Source of the DNA: Methyloversatilis sp.
GTDB taxonomy: Bacteria > Pseudomonadota > Gammaproteobacteria > Burkholderiales > Rhodocyclaceae
DNA length: 64,000 nucleotides
NCBI RefSeq assembly: GCF_030698125.1
Contig: NZ_JAUYNV010000057.1
Location: 1-64,000, forward strand
Direction: 5' to 3'
In this document: piece by piece, positions 36,299 to 48,592 of the stretch
Layout of the letters: the number at the start of each line of letters is the position of its first letter
How positions within the stretch are numbered: position 1 is the first letter of the stretch
The notes under the pieces: generated by a model
The model's input: only the letters and a program-made list of their open reading frames with translations
Told to the model about the DNA's origin: nothing
The model's database searches: none
Translations under genes and position numbers: made by a program

Positions 36299-37084
36299 AT
36301 GTTCCCCTGTTCATTGCGCATCTCCCGTCTCACGGCAGCCATGGTGCTGGTCGGCCTCGCGTCGTCGGCCCAGGCGGCCCTCGTCGACGTCACGGTCACC
36401 GTGGAAAACCTCGTACCCGCCAACGGCATCAGCTTCGCGCCACTGCACTTCGGATTCAACAATGGCAGCTTCGACGCCTTCAATCTGGGCAGCGTCGCGA
36501 CCGAGCCCATCATTTCGGTCGCCGAGGGCGGTGCGGGTGGCGCATGGCAGGCGGCCTTCGCCGCAGCCGACCCGACAGCAACCCGCGGCACGCTGGGCGG
36601 CTTGTTGCAGCCAGGTGGCACGAGCAGCGCCACCTTCACCGTTGACAGCGCGCTGAACCGGTTCTTCACGTTCGCGGCCATGGTCGTGCCGAGCAACGAT
36701 TTCTTCATCGGCAACGATTCGCCGATGCGCTACCAGCTGTTCGACGCAGCAGGCAATCTGGTCATCAATTCGATCAACCAGACGGCCCGTCAGATCTGGG
36801 ATGCCGGCTCCGAGGTATTCGACCCCGCCGCGTCGGCGTTCGTCGGCAACAACGATCTGCGCGCGCCGCAGAATTCCGTGGTTGCGTTCAATTTTGCCGA
36901 GCTCGCTGCCTACAACGGCCTCACGACTGCGACCGGCTACACGCTCGACAGCACACTCGCGGCCGACACCAGCATTTATCGCATTTCGTTCGCTGTCGCT
37001 CCGGTACCGGAGCCGGAAACCTACGCCATGATGCTCGCCGGCCTGCTCATGATCGGCAGCGTTGCGCGCCGGCGGCTTGGTTGA
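36299..37084 (+). CDS. Spondin_N domain protein with PEP-CTERM anchor
   Basis: The 261-residue protein has a signal peptide ending SSAQAALV. Residues 30-200 resemble Spondin_N: VTVTVENLVPANGISFAPLHF, FNLGSVATEPIISVAEGG, AAMVVPSNDFFIGNDSPM, QIWDAGSEVFD. The end is a classical PEP-CTERM signal, VPEPETYAMMLAGLLMIG, followed by ARRR. In eukaryotes Spondin_N is an extracellular adhesion domain; here the protein should be placed on the surface by exosortase. It stands alone with about 200 bp upstream. Confidence 0.9.
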   Translation: MFPCSLRISRLTAAMVLVGLASSAQAALVDVTVTVENLVPANGISFAPLHFGFNNGSFDAFNLGSVATEPIISVAEGGAGGAWQAAFAAADPTATRGTLGGLLQPGGTSSATFTVDSALNRFFTFAAMVVPSNDFFIGNDSPMRYQLFDAAGNLVINSINQTARQIWDAGSEVFDPAASAFVGNNDLRAPQNSVVAFNFAELAAYNGLTTATGYTLDSTLAADTSIYRISFAVAPVPEPETYAMMLAGLLMIGSVARRRLG

Positions 37085-37172
37085 ACGCTGCCGGCAAGCT
37101 TCACGCCGGTGTGAAGTCAGTCGGCGGCAGACCTGCTAGTCTCGATTTTTCAGCCTGCCGGGCGCCAAACCG

Positions 37173-37874
37173 ATGAACGAGCATGTGTTGCTTGTCGAGG
37201 ACGACAATGCGATCGCGGGTACCCTGCGTCTCCATCTGGAAGGCGCAGGGTATCGCCTGCACCGCGAATCGGACGGGCTGCAGGCCATCGCCGCCATCGA
37301 TCGCAAACGCTGGGATCTCGTGCTGCTCGACCTGATGTTGCCGGGCGCGGACGGCTGGGACGTCTGTCGCCACCTCAAGGCACGGCACGCGGATATTCCG
37401 GTCATCATGCTGAGCGCCCGTTCGGCGGAGGCTCACCGCGTGCTCGGGCTCGAACTCGGTGCCGACGACTACCTTGCCAAGCCATTCTCCATGCTCGAAC
37501 TGGTGGCACGCGTACGCGCGCTGCTGCGCCGCGTCGAACAGCTACGCAGTGCTCCGGCGGTCGCCGTTGACGTGCGCTTCGGAGCGTTTCGACTCGACAC
37601 GCAGCGACGCGAACTGGCGCGCGATGACGTGCCGATTCCGCTCACCCTGCGCGAATTCGATCTGCTGCACTTTCTGGCACGGCATCCCGGGCAGGCTTTC
37701 AGTCGCGGCAGTCTGTTGCAGCGCGTCTGGGGAGCCGGCTTCGATGGCTACGAACACACCGTCAATTCGCACATCAACCGTCTGCGCAACAAGATCGAGG
37801 ACGACCCGAGAAATCCGCAGCGCATCGTGACGGTCTGGGGCGTCGGTTATCGATTCGAGGACACCGTGCCGTGA
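37173..37874 (+). CDS. OmpR-family response regulator
   Basis: The 233-residue protein has a receiver domain (VEDDNAIAG, phospho-acceptor Asp about residue 52 in LLDLMLPG, MLSARS, LAKPFSMLEL) and a winged-helix output domain (IPLTLREFDLLHFLARHPG, GAGFDGYEHTVNSHINRLRNK). It overlaps the kinase gene by 4 bp (GTGA), so they act as a pair. The signal is unknown. The nearest other gene is the Spondin_N protein 88 bp upstream, which it could follow in one transcript. Confidence 0.95.
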   Translation: MNEHVLLVEDDNAIAGTLRLHLEGAGYRLHRESDGLQAIAAIDRKRWDLVLLDLMLPGADGWDVCRHLKARHADIPVIMLSARSAEAHRVLGLELGADDYLAKPFSMLELVARVRALLRRVEQLRSAPAVAVDVRFGAFRLDTQRRELARDDVPIPLTLREFDLLHFLARHPGQAFSRGSLLQRVWGAGFDGYEHTVNSHINRLRNKIEDDPRNPQRIVTVWGVGYRFEDTVP

Positions 37875-39364
37875 TCCGTTCGCCCTCGTTCGCAACACGT
37901 CTCATCGTGACCATGGCGGTGCTGCTGCTCGCCTATGGCGCATTTGTCGGCCTGCTCGGACGGCATGTCGCGGCACAACACGAAAAAGAGTCGCTGCAAC
38001 GCCTGTCGCACGGGCTGGCCCGTCACATCATCGAACACTGGCCGGACATTGCACGGGCTGATGCGGACGCCGCCGACCGGTCGGCGCGCGAAACCCTGCT
38101 GTCGATGCTGATGGTCGTCAATCCGGGGGTTCAGGTCTATGTGCTGGACGCCGACGGACGCGTTGCCCACTACATCGGCGAGCCCGGCATGGTGCGGCAG
38201 CCGCAGGTCGATCTGGCTCCGGTTCGGCAGTTTCTCGACGGCGCACCCTTGCCGCTGTTCGGCACCGATCCGATGGACGTCGGCGTGTCCCGCATTTTCA
38301 GCGTTGCGATGTTTGCACCGCGACCCGGCGACCCCAAGCCGCCCGGTTACCTCTACATCGTGCTCGACGGTCAGGCGCGCACGCTTGTGGCCGGTCAATC
38401 CAGCCTGCAGCGCGTCTGGCAGGGCGCAGCGGTCGCAGCCACGCTGGGGCTGCTGCTCGCCGTGGCGAGCGGGGTCATCGCATTCCATCGGCTGACGCGG
38501 CCGCTGCATCGCATCGCGCACCGCATGCGCCGCTTCGGCAAGGACGACGCCGGTACCGCAGGCATCAGCGACGTCGTCGCGATGCAGCAAGGTGACGAAG
38601 TGCAGGCGATAGAGCGCGCTTTCGAGGACATGACCGAAAGGCTGCGGGCACAGGGCACGCGGGAACAGCAGCAGAGCGACGCACACCGGGAAATGATGGC
38701 GGGCGTGGCGCATGATCTGCGGTCGCCCCTGACCGCGCTTCACGGTCAGCTCGAAGCACTTGCCGGACACCGCTCGTCGCCGCCGGCAACGTTCGATCGC
38801 ATCCTGTCGACTGCGCTGGCGCAAAGCGACAAGGTGCGCCGGCTTTCGCAACAGCTGTTCGAACTGTGCGCGTTGCAGTCGAGCGGTCAGTCGCTCAACC
38901 GGGAGCGTTTCCGGCTCGACGAGCTGGTGACCGACGCCGTGCAGAAATTCGATCTGACAGACAGCGCCCGGCCGCCCGTCATGCTTCAGGGACCGCCACC
39001 CGGAAGACTTGAACTTGAGGGTGACCTGCAACTGATCGAGCGCGCCTTGACCAACCTGATAGACAACGCCATGCGTCACGCACCTGGCGCCGGGCCGGTG
39101 CACGTCAGCCTGAGTCGCAACGGTGTGCTGGCGCAGATCGTCGTCGAAGATGCCGGCCCCGGGCTGCCTGAAGATCTGATCGAACGACTCGAACGCGGAC
39201 AGTCCTTGCGTGATCCGCCGCTGCAAAGAAAAAGCGGCGGCATCGGCGGGCTCGGCCTGGCGATCGCCCAGCGCGTGGCCGATCTGCACGGCGGGAGCCT
39301 GCGGCCCTTGCCGGCCCGTAACGGGGGCACTCGCCTGTGTCTTGCACTGCCGCTGAGTCTCTGA
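37871..39364 (+). CDS. Sensor histidine kinase, HisKA type
   Basis: The GTG at 37871 overlaps the regulator stop. The 497-residue protein has a membrane segment near the start, a periplasmic region of about 140 residues, a second segment (AAVAATLGLLLAVASGVIAF), HAMP (LTRPLHRIAHRMRRFG), the H-box GVAHDLRSPLTALHGQLEA with the phospho-acceptor His about residue 280, then N-box NLIDNAMRHAP, G1 VEDAGPGLP and G2 GGLGLAIAQRVAD. It should phosphorylate the OmpR-type partner. Confidence 0.94.
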   Translation: MIRSPSFATRLIVTMAVLLLAYGAFVGLLGRHVAAQHEKESLQRLSHGLARHIIEHWPDIARADADAADRSARETLLSMLMVVNPGVQVYVLDADGRVAHYIGEPGMVRQPQVDLAPVRQFLDGAPLPLFGTDPMDVGVSRIFSVAMFAPRPGDPKPPGYLYIVLDGQARTLVAGQSSLQRVWQGAAVAATLGLLLAVASGVIAFHRLTRPLHRIAHRMRRFGKDDAGTAGISDVVAMQQGDEVQAIERAFEDMTERLRAQGTREQQQSDAHREMMAGVAHDLRSPLTALHGQLEALAGHRSSPPATFDRILSTALAQSDKVRRLSQQLFELCALQSSGQSLNRERFRLDELVTDAVQKFDLTDSARPPVMLQGPPPGRLELEGDLQLIERALTNLIDNAMRHAPGAGPVHVSLSRNGVLAQIVVEDAGPGLPEDLIERLERGQSLRDPPLQRKSGGIGGLGLAIAQRVADLHGGSLRPLPARNGGTRLCLALPLSL

Positions 39365-39371
39365 ACAACCC

Positions 39372-40250
39372 TCAGGGACGCGGTTGCGTCACCGCCTTCC
39401 CGACGAAGGCCGCCACGTCATCGATGACCGGAGCCAGTCCGCGCAGCGGGCGGCCGAAGGCGCCCACCAGGGTCAGGTGATTCACCCCGTCGTAGTAGCG
39501 CTCATCGACCGCGACACCCGAATCGCGCAAGGCCTGCGCCAGCCCGCCGGTGTTGCGTTGCGGATTGACGAGTTCGTCTTCCCGCGCGGCAATCAGCAGG
39601 CTGCGCGGCGCCGCGGCCGACACGTGCCGCAGCGGTTGCGAGTCGGCGGGCGCCGGATCTTCGACACCCGGGCGATTGAATACGGGTTTGACGTCCGGAT
39701 TGACGATGGGCAGGAAATCGTAAGGCCCTGCCAGACCGACCAGTCCCGCCAGCCGGTCGGTTCCGCGACCGAGCCTGCCCAGCCAGCGCGCGTCCAGCGC
39801 CAGCATGGCGGCGTTGTAGGCGCCGGCGCTGTGTCCGGCCACATGCAGCCGACCGGGATCGGCACCATGCGCCGCCGCGTTGTCCATCGCCCAGGCAACG
39901 GCTGCGGCACAGTCGTCGAGAAAGGCCGGATACACCACTTCCGGGTACAGCCGGTAATCGGGGATCACCGTGACGATGCCGCGCTCGGCCAGCGCGGCGC
40001 CGACGAACAGGTAGTCTTCGCGCCGACCGGCGTTCCAGCTGCCGCCGTAGAAAAACACGACGACCGGCGCCGGGCCCGAGGTGTCCAGCGGAAGATAGAC
40101 ATCCAGCTTCATGCGCGGGTGCGGGCCGTAGGCGATGCCGGCTTCGCGCCGGTGGGCGGACGGCGCCAGCAGATTCATCACACCGGTGGCGGAACAGCCG
40201 GCGAGCAGCGGCAGGCCGGACAGCAGGCCCAGCAAGGTACGTCTTTTCAT
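39372..40250 (-). CDS. Alpha/beta hydrolase, esterase-like lipoprotein
   Basis: The 292-residue protein begins RRTLLGLLSGLPLLAGCSAT, a lipobox with Cys19, so it should be lipid-anchored. The fold shows VVVFFYGGSWNAG (oxyanion HGGxW-like), VIPDYRLYPEVVYPAFLDD, HVAGHSAGAYNAAM with the nucleophile Ser, and REDELVNP and DGVNHLTLVG for Asp and His. It resembles the BD-FAE/carboxylesterase group. The substrate is unknown. It ends 8 bp from the convergent kinase stop. Confidence 0.9.
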   Translation of the reverse strand: MKRRTLLGLLSGLPLLAGCSATGVMNLLAPSAHRREAGIAYGPHPRMKLDVYLPLDTSGPAPVVVFFYGGSWNAGRREDYLFVGAALAERGIVTVIPDYRLYPEVVYPAFLDDCAAAVAWAMDNAAAHGADPGRLHVAGHSAGAYNAAMLALDARWLGRLGRGTDRLAGLVGLAGPYDFLPIVNPDVKPVFNRPGVEDPAPADSQPLRHVSAAAPRSLLIAAREDELVNPQRNTGGLAQALRDSGVAVDERYYDGVNHLTLVGAFGRPLRGLAPVIDDVAAFVGKAVTQPRP

Positions 40251-40314
40251 GTGGCGAAGGCAGTCGGTCGAATGATCCGGTTACCCGCGCCGACGGCCGG
40301 CGGATGCATCCGCA

Positions 40315-42354
<2,040 letters not shown>

Positions 42355-42517
42355 GTTAGAATTTTGCGTTGCACAAGACGTACTGACAAGGACTGCCGAA
42401 GCATCGCACGAGTTCGCATGCCTGCAGACAGCACGCCGTTTCACGCCTATCTTTCAAGCACATGACGCATCCGCCTCAGTTCGAGGCATCCACCTCACGC
42501 ACTCCGGAGCACCACGC

Positions 42518-43723
42518 ATGAACCCGTCTGTCTTCTCGTCCGTCGACATGGCACCGCGCGACCCCATCCTGGGTCTGACCGAAGCTTTCAACACCGACAC
42601 CCGCACGACCAAGGTCAATCTGGGCGTCGGCGTCTACTACGACGATGCGGGCAAGCTGCCGCTGCTGCGCGCAGTGCGCACGGCCGAAGAGGCGCGCATG
42701 AAGAATGCGCCGCCGCGCGGCTACCAGCCGATCGAAGGTTCGCCGGCCTACAACAAGGCGGTGCAGGATCTGCTGTTCGGCGCCGGCGCTGCGCTGACCG
42801 CCGACGGACGCGTGGTCACCGCCCAGGCGCTGGGCGGCACGGGTGCGCTGAAGATCGGCGCCGACTTCCTGAAGCGCCTGCTGCCTCAGGCCAAGGTCTA
42901 TATCAGCGATCCGAGCTGGGAAAACCATCGCGCGCTGTTCGAAGCCGCCGGGTTCGAAGTCGACACCTATCCGTATTTCGACGCCGACACGCGCGGCGTG
43001 CGGTTCGACGCGATGATCGCCCACCTGAAGGCGCTGCCGGCCCACGCCATCGTGCTGCTGCACGCCTGCTGCCACAACCCGACCGGCGCCGACCTGAGCG
43101 ATGCGCAGTGGGGCGAAGTGGTCGAGGTGTGCAAGTCGCGCAACCTGGTGCCCTTCCTCGACATGGCTTACCAGGGCTTCGCCGACGACATCGAAAAGGA
43201 TGCCGTCGCAGTGCGCCTGTTCGTGCAGTCGGGTCTGAGCTTCGTCATTTCGAGCTCGTTCTCGAAGTCGTTCTCGCTCTACGGCGAGCGCGTCGGCGCG
43301 CTGTCCATCGTGACCGCGAGCAAGGACGAAGCGGGTCGCGTGCTGAGCCAGTTGAAGCGCACCATCCGCACCAACTACTCCAACCCGCCGACACACGGTG
43401 GCGCGGTGGTTGCGGCCGTGCTGTCGACGCCGGAACTGCGCGCCATGTGGGAACAGGAACTGGGCGAAATGCGCGACCGCATCCGCGCGATGCGCACCGG
43501 CCTGGTCGACAAGCTCGCCGCGCGCGGCGTGGCGCGCGACTTCTCCTTCGTCGTGCGTCAGCGCGGCATGTTCAGCTATACCGGCCTGAACGCTGCACAG
43601 GTCGATCGCCTGCGCGACGAATTCGGCATCTACGCCGTCGGCACCGGCCGCATCTGCCTGGCTGCGCTGAATTCGAAGAACATCGACTACGTGGCCGACT
43701 CGCTCGCCACCATCCTGAAGTAA
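42518..43723 (+). CDS. tyrB: Aromatic amino acid aminotransferase (class I PLP)
   Basis: ATG 42518 gives 401 residues beginning PSVFSSVDMAPRDPILGLTE. It is a class I aminotransferase: YQPIEGSPAY, LGGTGALKIGADF, NPTGADLS, DMAYQGFADD, the PLP Lys in ISSSFSKSFSLYGERVG, and RGMFSYTGL. RTNYSNPPTHGG is typical of AspC/TyrB from proteobacteria. It moves amino groups between aromatic amino acids or aspartate and 2-oxoglutarate. The choice between TyrB and AspC is not certain. It diverges from uvrB. Confidence 0.93.
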   Translation: MNPSVFSSVDMAPRDPILGLTEAFNTDTRTTKVNLGVGVYYDDAGKLPLLRAVRTAEEARMKNAPPRGYQPIEGSPAYNKAVQDLLFGAGAALTADGRVVTAQALGGTGALKIGADFLKRLLPQAKVYISDPSWENHRALFEAAGFEVDTYPYFDADTRGVRFDAMIAHLKALPAHAIVLLHACCHNPTGADLSDAQWGEVVEVCKSRNLVPFLDMAYQGFADDIEKDAVAVRLFVQSGLSFVISSSFSKSFSLYGERVGALSIVTASKDEAGRVLSQLKRTIRTNYSNPPTHGGAVVAAVLSTPELRAMWEQELGEMRDRIRAMRTGLVDKLAARGVARDFSFVVRQRGMFSYTGLNAAQVDRLRDEFGIYAVGTGRICLAALNSKNIDYVADSLATILK

Positions 43724-43796
43724 GCGCTGCCGCCGGTCCGCAAGCGCGGACCGGCGCCCGCCGCGACGCGACCCCGGACGGGGTCCGTCGTCCTGT

Positions 43797-44777
<981 letters not shown>

Positions 44778-44837
44778 TCAAACTCCTGACGATCGTGGCC
44801 CACGAGCCCGGATGATGCCTGCGCGAACTGTGATCAG

Positions 44838-45370
44838 GGCGTTTGAAACGCTGTGGAGGCTTGGGCTGTTGGGCATCGCTGCGCTCACCCCAACCTACGT
44901 TCGCCTCCGGCGTGTTGTTCGCGAACCGGGATGACGCCGTGCGGGGTGCGGACTCGGCGTTTGAAACGCTGTGGAGGCCCGGGTTGTTGGGCATCGCTGC
45001 GCTCACCCCAACCTACGTTCGCCTCCGGCGTGTTGCACACGAACCGGGATGCCGCTGTGCGGGGCGCGGACTCGGCGTTTGAAACGCGGTGGATGCCTGG
45101 GCTGTTGGGCATCGCTGCGCTCACCCCAACCTACGTTCGCCTCCGGCGTGTTGCACATGAACCGGGTGACGCTGTGCGGGGTGCGGACTCGGCGTTTGAA
45201 ACGCGGTGGATGCCTGGGCTGTTGGGCATCGTTGCGCTCACCCCAACCTACGTTCGCCTCCGGCGTGTTGCACACGAACCGGGATGCCGCTGTGCGGGGT
45301 GCGGACGCGGCGTTTGAAACGCGCTGGATGCCTGGGTTGTTGGGCATCGCTGCGCTCACCCCAACCTACC
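44838..45370. repeat. Tandem array of about 118-bp units, 4.5 copies, carrying a REP-like palindrome
   Basis: GGCGTTTGAAACG occurs at 44838, 44956, 45074, 45191 and 45309, giving periods of 118, 118, 117 and 118 bp. Each unit has GTTGGGCATCGCTGCGCTCA followed by CCCCAACCTAC, a palindromic REP-like element (GTTGGG pairs with CCCAAC), and a linker with CTCCGGCGTGTTG and GCGAACCGGG-like text. Copies differ at a few positions. The last unit is cut after the palindrome. Open frames through the array are by-products of the period, not genes. Confidence 0.92.
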
Positions 45371-45390
45371 CATCGACCACGTGAAGAAAC

Positions 45391-45423
45391 GTAGGTTGGG
45401 GTGAGCGCAGCGATGCCCAACAA
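45391..45423. repeat. Inverted copy of the REP-like element closing the array
   Basis: GTAGGTTGGGGTGAGCGCAG and CGATGCCCAACAA are the reverse complement of the palindromic part of the array unit (45338-45370). The pair could form a 33-bp hairpin with a 20-bp loop, lying just beyond the 3' end of etfQO, where it may act as terminator. Confidence 0.85.
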
Positions 45424-45437
45424 CGGTCTCAACGAAC

Positions 45438-47084
45438 TCACATTCCGTTGTAGATCGGTCCTTCGCCACCCTGCGGCGTCACCCAGTGGATGTTCTGCGT
45501 CGGATCCTTGATGTCGCAGCTCTTGCAGTGGACGCAGTTCTGCGCGTTGATCTGGAGCCGCGGCCCGCGGGTTTCGCGCACGATTTCATACACGCCGGCC
45601 GGGCAATAGCGCTGTTCGGGTGACTCGTAGGCCGCCAGATTGACGGTGATGGCCACGCCGGCGTCCTTCAGCGTCAGATGACAGGGCTGGTCCTCTTCGT
45701 GGTTGGTGCTGGACAGGAAGACCGACGACAGGCGGTCGAAGGTCAGCACGCCATCGGGTTTCGGGTAGTCGATCGGCGTGCGGGTGGCCGCCGGCGCCAG
45801 CGTGGTGTGGTCGGCTTCGTTGCGCAGCGTCCACGGCACATTGCCCTTGAACAGCAATTGCTCGGCGCCGAACAGGAAGGATCCCAGCCACAGTCCCTTC
45901 TTCATGTAGGGCTTGAAGTTGCGGGTCTGGTGCAGTTCTTCCCTCAGCCAGCTGATGCGGAATGCGGCCGGATAGCCGTCCAGCGCATCCTGCGCACGAC
46001 CCGCCACGAGCGCATCGACCGCGGCATCGGCCGCCAGCATGCCGCTCTTGATCGCCGCATGGCTGCCCTTGATGCGTGCTGCGTTCAGGAAGCCGGCGTC
46101 ATCGCCGATCAGCGCGCCGCCGGGGAACACCAGCTTCGGCAGGCTCTGCAGGCCGCCCGCCGTGATGGCACGCGCACCGTACGCCAGCCGCGTGCCGCCT
46201 TCGATGTGACTGCGGATCGTCGGGTGGGTCTTGTAGCGCTGGAATTCCTCGTACGGCGACAGCCACGGGTTGCTGTAATTGAGGCCGACCACGTAACCGA
46301 TGGCGACCAGATTGTCTTTCAGGTGGTAGATGAAGCCACCGCCGTAGGTGTCGTTATCGAGCGGCCAGCCGGCGGTATGGACGACCAGCCCGGGCTGGTT
46401 CTGCGCTGCGGGCACTTCCCACAGCTCCTTGATGCCCAGGCCGTAGGTCTGCGGATCGACACTGTCGCGCAGGTTGTAGCGTGCCTCGAGCTGCTTGCCC
46501 AGATGGCCGCGGCAGCCTTCGGCGAACAGCGTGTATTTCGCGCGCAGCGCCATGCCGGGCTGGTAGGCGCCGCCCGGCGTGCCGTCCCGCCCGACGCCCA
46601 TGTCGCCAGTGATGACGCCGGCCACGCGGTTGTCGTCATCGAACAGCAGCGTGCTGCCGGCAAAGCCGGGGAAGATGTCGACGCCCAGTGCCTCAGCCTG
46701 TTCGCCCAGCCACTTCACGACATGACCCAGTCGCACGATGTAGTTGCCATCGTTGTGGAAGCTTTGCGGCAGCAACCCGCCAGGTACCGCGCGCGCGCCG
46801 GTTTCGGACAGGAAGTACATCCTGTCCTGTGTCACTGGCGTGTGCAGCGGCGCGCCGCGCGCCTGCCAGTCGGGCAGCAGTTCGGTCAGCGCGCGCGGGT
46901 CCATGACGGCGCCGGACAGGATGTGCGCGCCCACCTCGGCGCCCTTTTCGATGACGCAGACCGACAGCTCGTGGCCCGCCTCGGTCGCTTTCTGCTTCGC
47001 GCGGATCGCCGCCGCCAGTCCGGCCGGGCCGGCGCCGACGACCAGCAGGTCGAAATCCATGGATTCGCGTTCGATGTCGGACAT
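45438..47084 (-). CDS. etfD: Electron transfer flavoprotein-ubiquinone oxidoreductase
   Basis: The 548-residue protein starts FDLLVVGAGPAGLAAAIRAK with the FAD-binding GxGxxG. Then come GAHILSGAVMDPRAL, VEVGRDG-like GVGRDGTPGG, HTAGWPLDNDTYGGGFIYHL, FPGGALIGDDAGFLNAARIKG, and the C-terminal 4Fe-4S ligands CPAGVYEI, CVHCKSCDIKDPTQNI. It passes electrons from ETF (fatty and amino acid oxidation) into the quinone pool on the inner membrane. etfAB are not in the window. Confidence 0.97.
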   Translation of the reverse strand: MSDIERESMDFDLLVVGAGPAGLAAAIRAKQKATEAGHELSVCVIEKGAEVGAHILSGAVMDPRALTELLPDWQARGAPLHTPVTQDRMYFLSETGARAVPGGLLPQSFHNDGNYIVRLGHVVKWLGEQAEALGVDIFPGFAGSTLLFDDDNRVAGVITGDMGVGRDGTPGGAYQPGMALRAKYTLFAEGCRGHLGKQLEARYNLRDSVDPQTYGLGIKELWEVPAAQNQPGLVVHTAGWPLDNDTYGGGFIYHLKDNLVAIGYVVGLNYSNPWLSPYEEFQRYKTHPTIRSHIEGGTRLAYGARAITAGGLQSLPKLVFPGGALIGDDAGFLNAARIKGSHAAIKSGMLAADAAVDALVAGRAQDALDGYPAAFRISWLREELHQTRNFKPYMKKGLWLGSFLFGAEQLLFKGNVPWTLRNEADHTTLAPAATRTPIDYPKPDGVLTFDRLSSVFLSSTNHEEDQPCHLTLKDAGVAITVNLAAYESPEQRYCPAGVYEIVRETRGPRLQINAQNCVHCKSCDIKDPTQNIHWVTPQGGEGPIYNGM

Positions 47085-47233
47085 AGGTGAAGTCTTCCGG
47101 AAAGCTGAACCGCAGATCGATGCGGATCAGATAAATGCCGTTTGCCCAAGCAGCACGCGAAACCGGCGTTTCAAGCGCCCGTGCGACCTGATCCGCCCGG
47201 ATACGTGATTCCCGCGTTCATCCGCGGCGAAAA

Positions 47234-48094
47234 TTATTTCCCCTGTCCTCGCGCAAAGATGCCGGCCACCGCGTCCTGCAGATCGGCCGGCAGCACGACG
47301 ATCTTGGCATTCGGCGACTCGCCCAGCTTGCCCAGCGCAGCCACGTATTTTTCGCCCAGCAGATACATCATCGGCAACTGCTGTTCGCCCAGCGACGCCG
47401 TCACACGCCGGATCGACTCGGCACTGGCCTCGGCCAGCGTCACCTGCGCCGCGGCGTCACGCTTGGCCGATTCCAGCCGCGCTTCGGCTTCGAGAATCAT
47501 TGACTGTTTCTGTCCTTCCGAGCGGGTCACCATGGCTTTGCGTTCGCGCTCCGCACTGGCTTGCTGTTCCATCGCGCGCTGCATCGACTCCGACGGGCTG
47601 ATGTCCTGGATTTCCACCGACTTGACGGTCAGGCCCCAGTCGATCGCCTCATCGGCAATGCTCTCGCGCAGCCGGATCTTGATCTTGTCGCGGCTCGACA
47701 GCGCCTGGTCAAGATCCATTTCGCCGACGATGGAGCGCAGCGTGGTCATGATCAGGTTGCGGATGGCTTCGGAAAAGTCGGTCACGCCATAGACCGCCTT
47801 GACCGGGTCGGTCACCTTGATGAACGCAACGGCGTTGGTGCGGATCACCGCGTTGTCGCGCGTGATCACCTCCTGTTCCTGCACGTCGAGGATGATGTCC
47901 TTGGTGATCACCTTGAAGGCCACGTCATCGAGGTAGGGAATGATGATGTTCAGGCCCGGCAACAGCGTGCTCTGGTACTTGCCCAGCCGCTGCACGACCC
48001 ACTCCTCGCCTTGCGGCACGATGCGCAGGCCCTTGGCCAGCGTGACGAAAGCGAAAACCAGTATCGCGATGGCGACGACGATGCCCGAACTCAT
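47234..48094 (-). CDS. qmcA: SPFH/stomatin-like membrane protein (paraslipin, QmcA type)
   Basis: ATG 48094 overlaps the NfeD stop (ATGA) and gives 286 residues. One N-terminal membrane segment (VVAIAILVFAFVTLAKGLRI) is followed by an SPFH domain: VPQGEEWVVQRLGKYQSTLLPGLN, QEQEVITRDNAVIRTNAV, FSEAIRNLIMTTLRSIVGEM and the ISPSESMQRAMEQQASAER segment with the coiled coil. It forms membrane scaffolds with an NfeD partner. The gene pair is conserved. Confidence 0.94.
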   Translation of the reverse strand: MSSGIVVAIAILVFAFVTLAKGLRIVPQGEEWVVQRLGKYQSTLLPGLNIIIPYLDDVAFKVITKDIILDVQEQEVITRDNAVIRTNAVAFIKVTDPVKAVYGVTDFSEAIRNLIMTTLRSIVGEMDLDQALSSRDKIKIRLRESIADEAIDWGLTVKSVEIQDISPSESMQRAMEQQASAERERKAMVTRSEGQKQSMILEAEARLESAKRDAAAQVTLAEASAESIRRVTASLGEQQLPMMYLLGEKYVAALGKLGESPNAKIVVLPADLQDAVAGIFARGQGK

Positions 48095-48552
48095 GCCGAA
48101 ACTCCCTTGTTGATCAATCCTACCTTGAGCAGTGACCCTTCCACCGACAGCACTTTCACCCGTTCGCCGGCCGCGATGGTGTCGTCGGCGATGCACTCCC
48201 ATACATCGCTGCCGAGCAGCGGCTTCTGGAAGCGCACCTTGCCGCGACCCCAGGGCGTCACCTCGCCGACCAGCAGACCGACCTCGCCGATCTGCTCGCC
48301 GTCCGACATGCCGGCGTGCGTCTTGTGCTGATCGGTGCGGAACACCTTGAACCAGACAAACACGAGCACGCAGGACAGTGCTGTCCACACTCCGAGCAGC
48401 AGGGTCAGCGACAGCGCCGGCATGGCGGCCACCAGCAGGCCGATCGCCACCGCTGCCACGCCGAACCACACCAGCACCATGCCGGGCACCGCCAGTTCGA
48501 GCAGGATCAGCGCCAGACCTGCGACCAGCCAGTGCCACCATTCGATATTCAT
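48091..48552 (-). CDS. NfeD family membrane protein
   Basis: ATG 48552 gives 153 residues: IEWWHWLVAGLALILLELAV and MVLVWFGVAAVAIGLLVAA membrane segments, and a C-terminal OB-fold NfeD1 domain (GLLVGEVTPWGRGKVRFQ, WECIADDTIAAGERVKVLSVEG). It pairs with the SPFH gene that overlaps it by 4 bp. Upstream-frame starts at 48612 are not favoured, since NfeD proteins start with a short tail before the first helix. Confidence 0.93.
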   Translation of the reverse strand: MNIEWWHWLVAGLALILLELAVPGMVLVWFGVAAVAIGLLVAAMPALSLTLLLGVWTALSCVLVFVWFKVFRTDQHKTHAGMSDGEQIGEVGLLVGEVTPWGRGKVRFQKPLLGSDVWECIADDTIAAGERVKVLSVEGSLLKVGLINKGVSA

Positions 48553-48592
48553 GCCGTCAGTCCATCTCCGTTGCAACGGCCAGTGTAGCGGC

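Noticed and set aside
42355-42517. SOS box in the uvrB promoter
   Set aside because: No CTGT-N8-ACAG or close variant could be found between uvrB and the aminotransferase gene.
44838-45370. CRISPR array
   Set aside because: Units are about 118 bp and nearly the same along their whole length, so there are no unique spacers, and no cas genes are near.
44843-45384. Short proteins translated from the tandem repeat array
   Set aside because: The frames repeat with the 118-bp period and shift at the 117-bp unit; no start sites. They are repeat artefacts.
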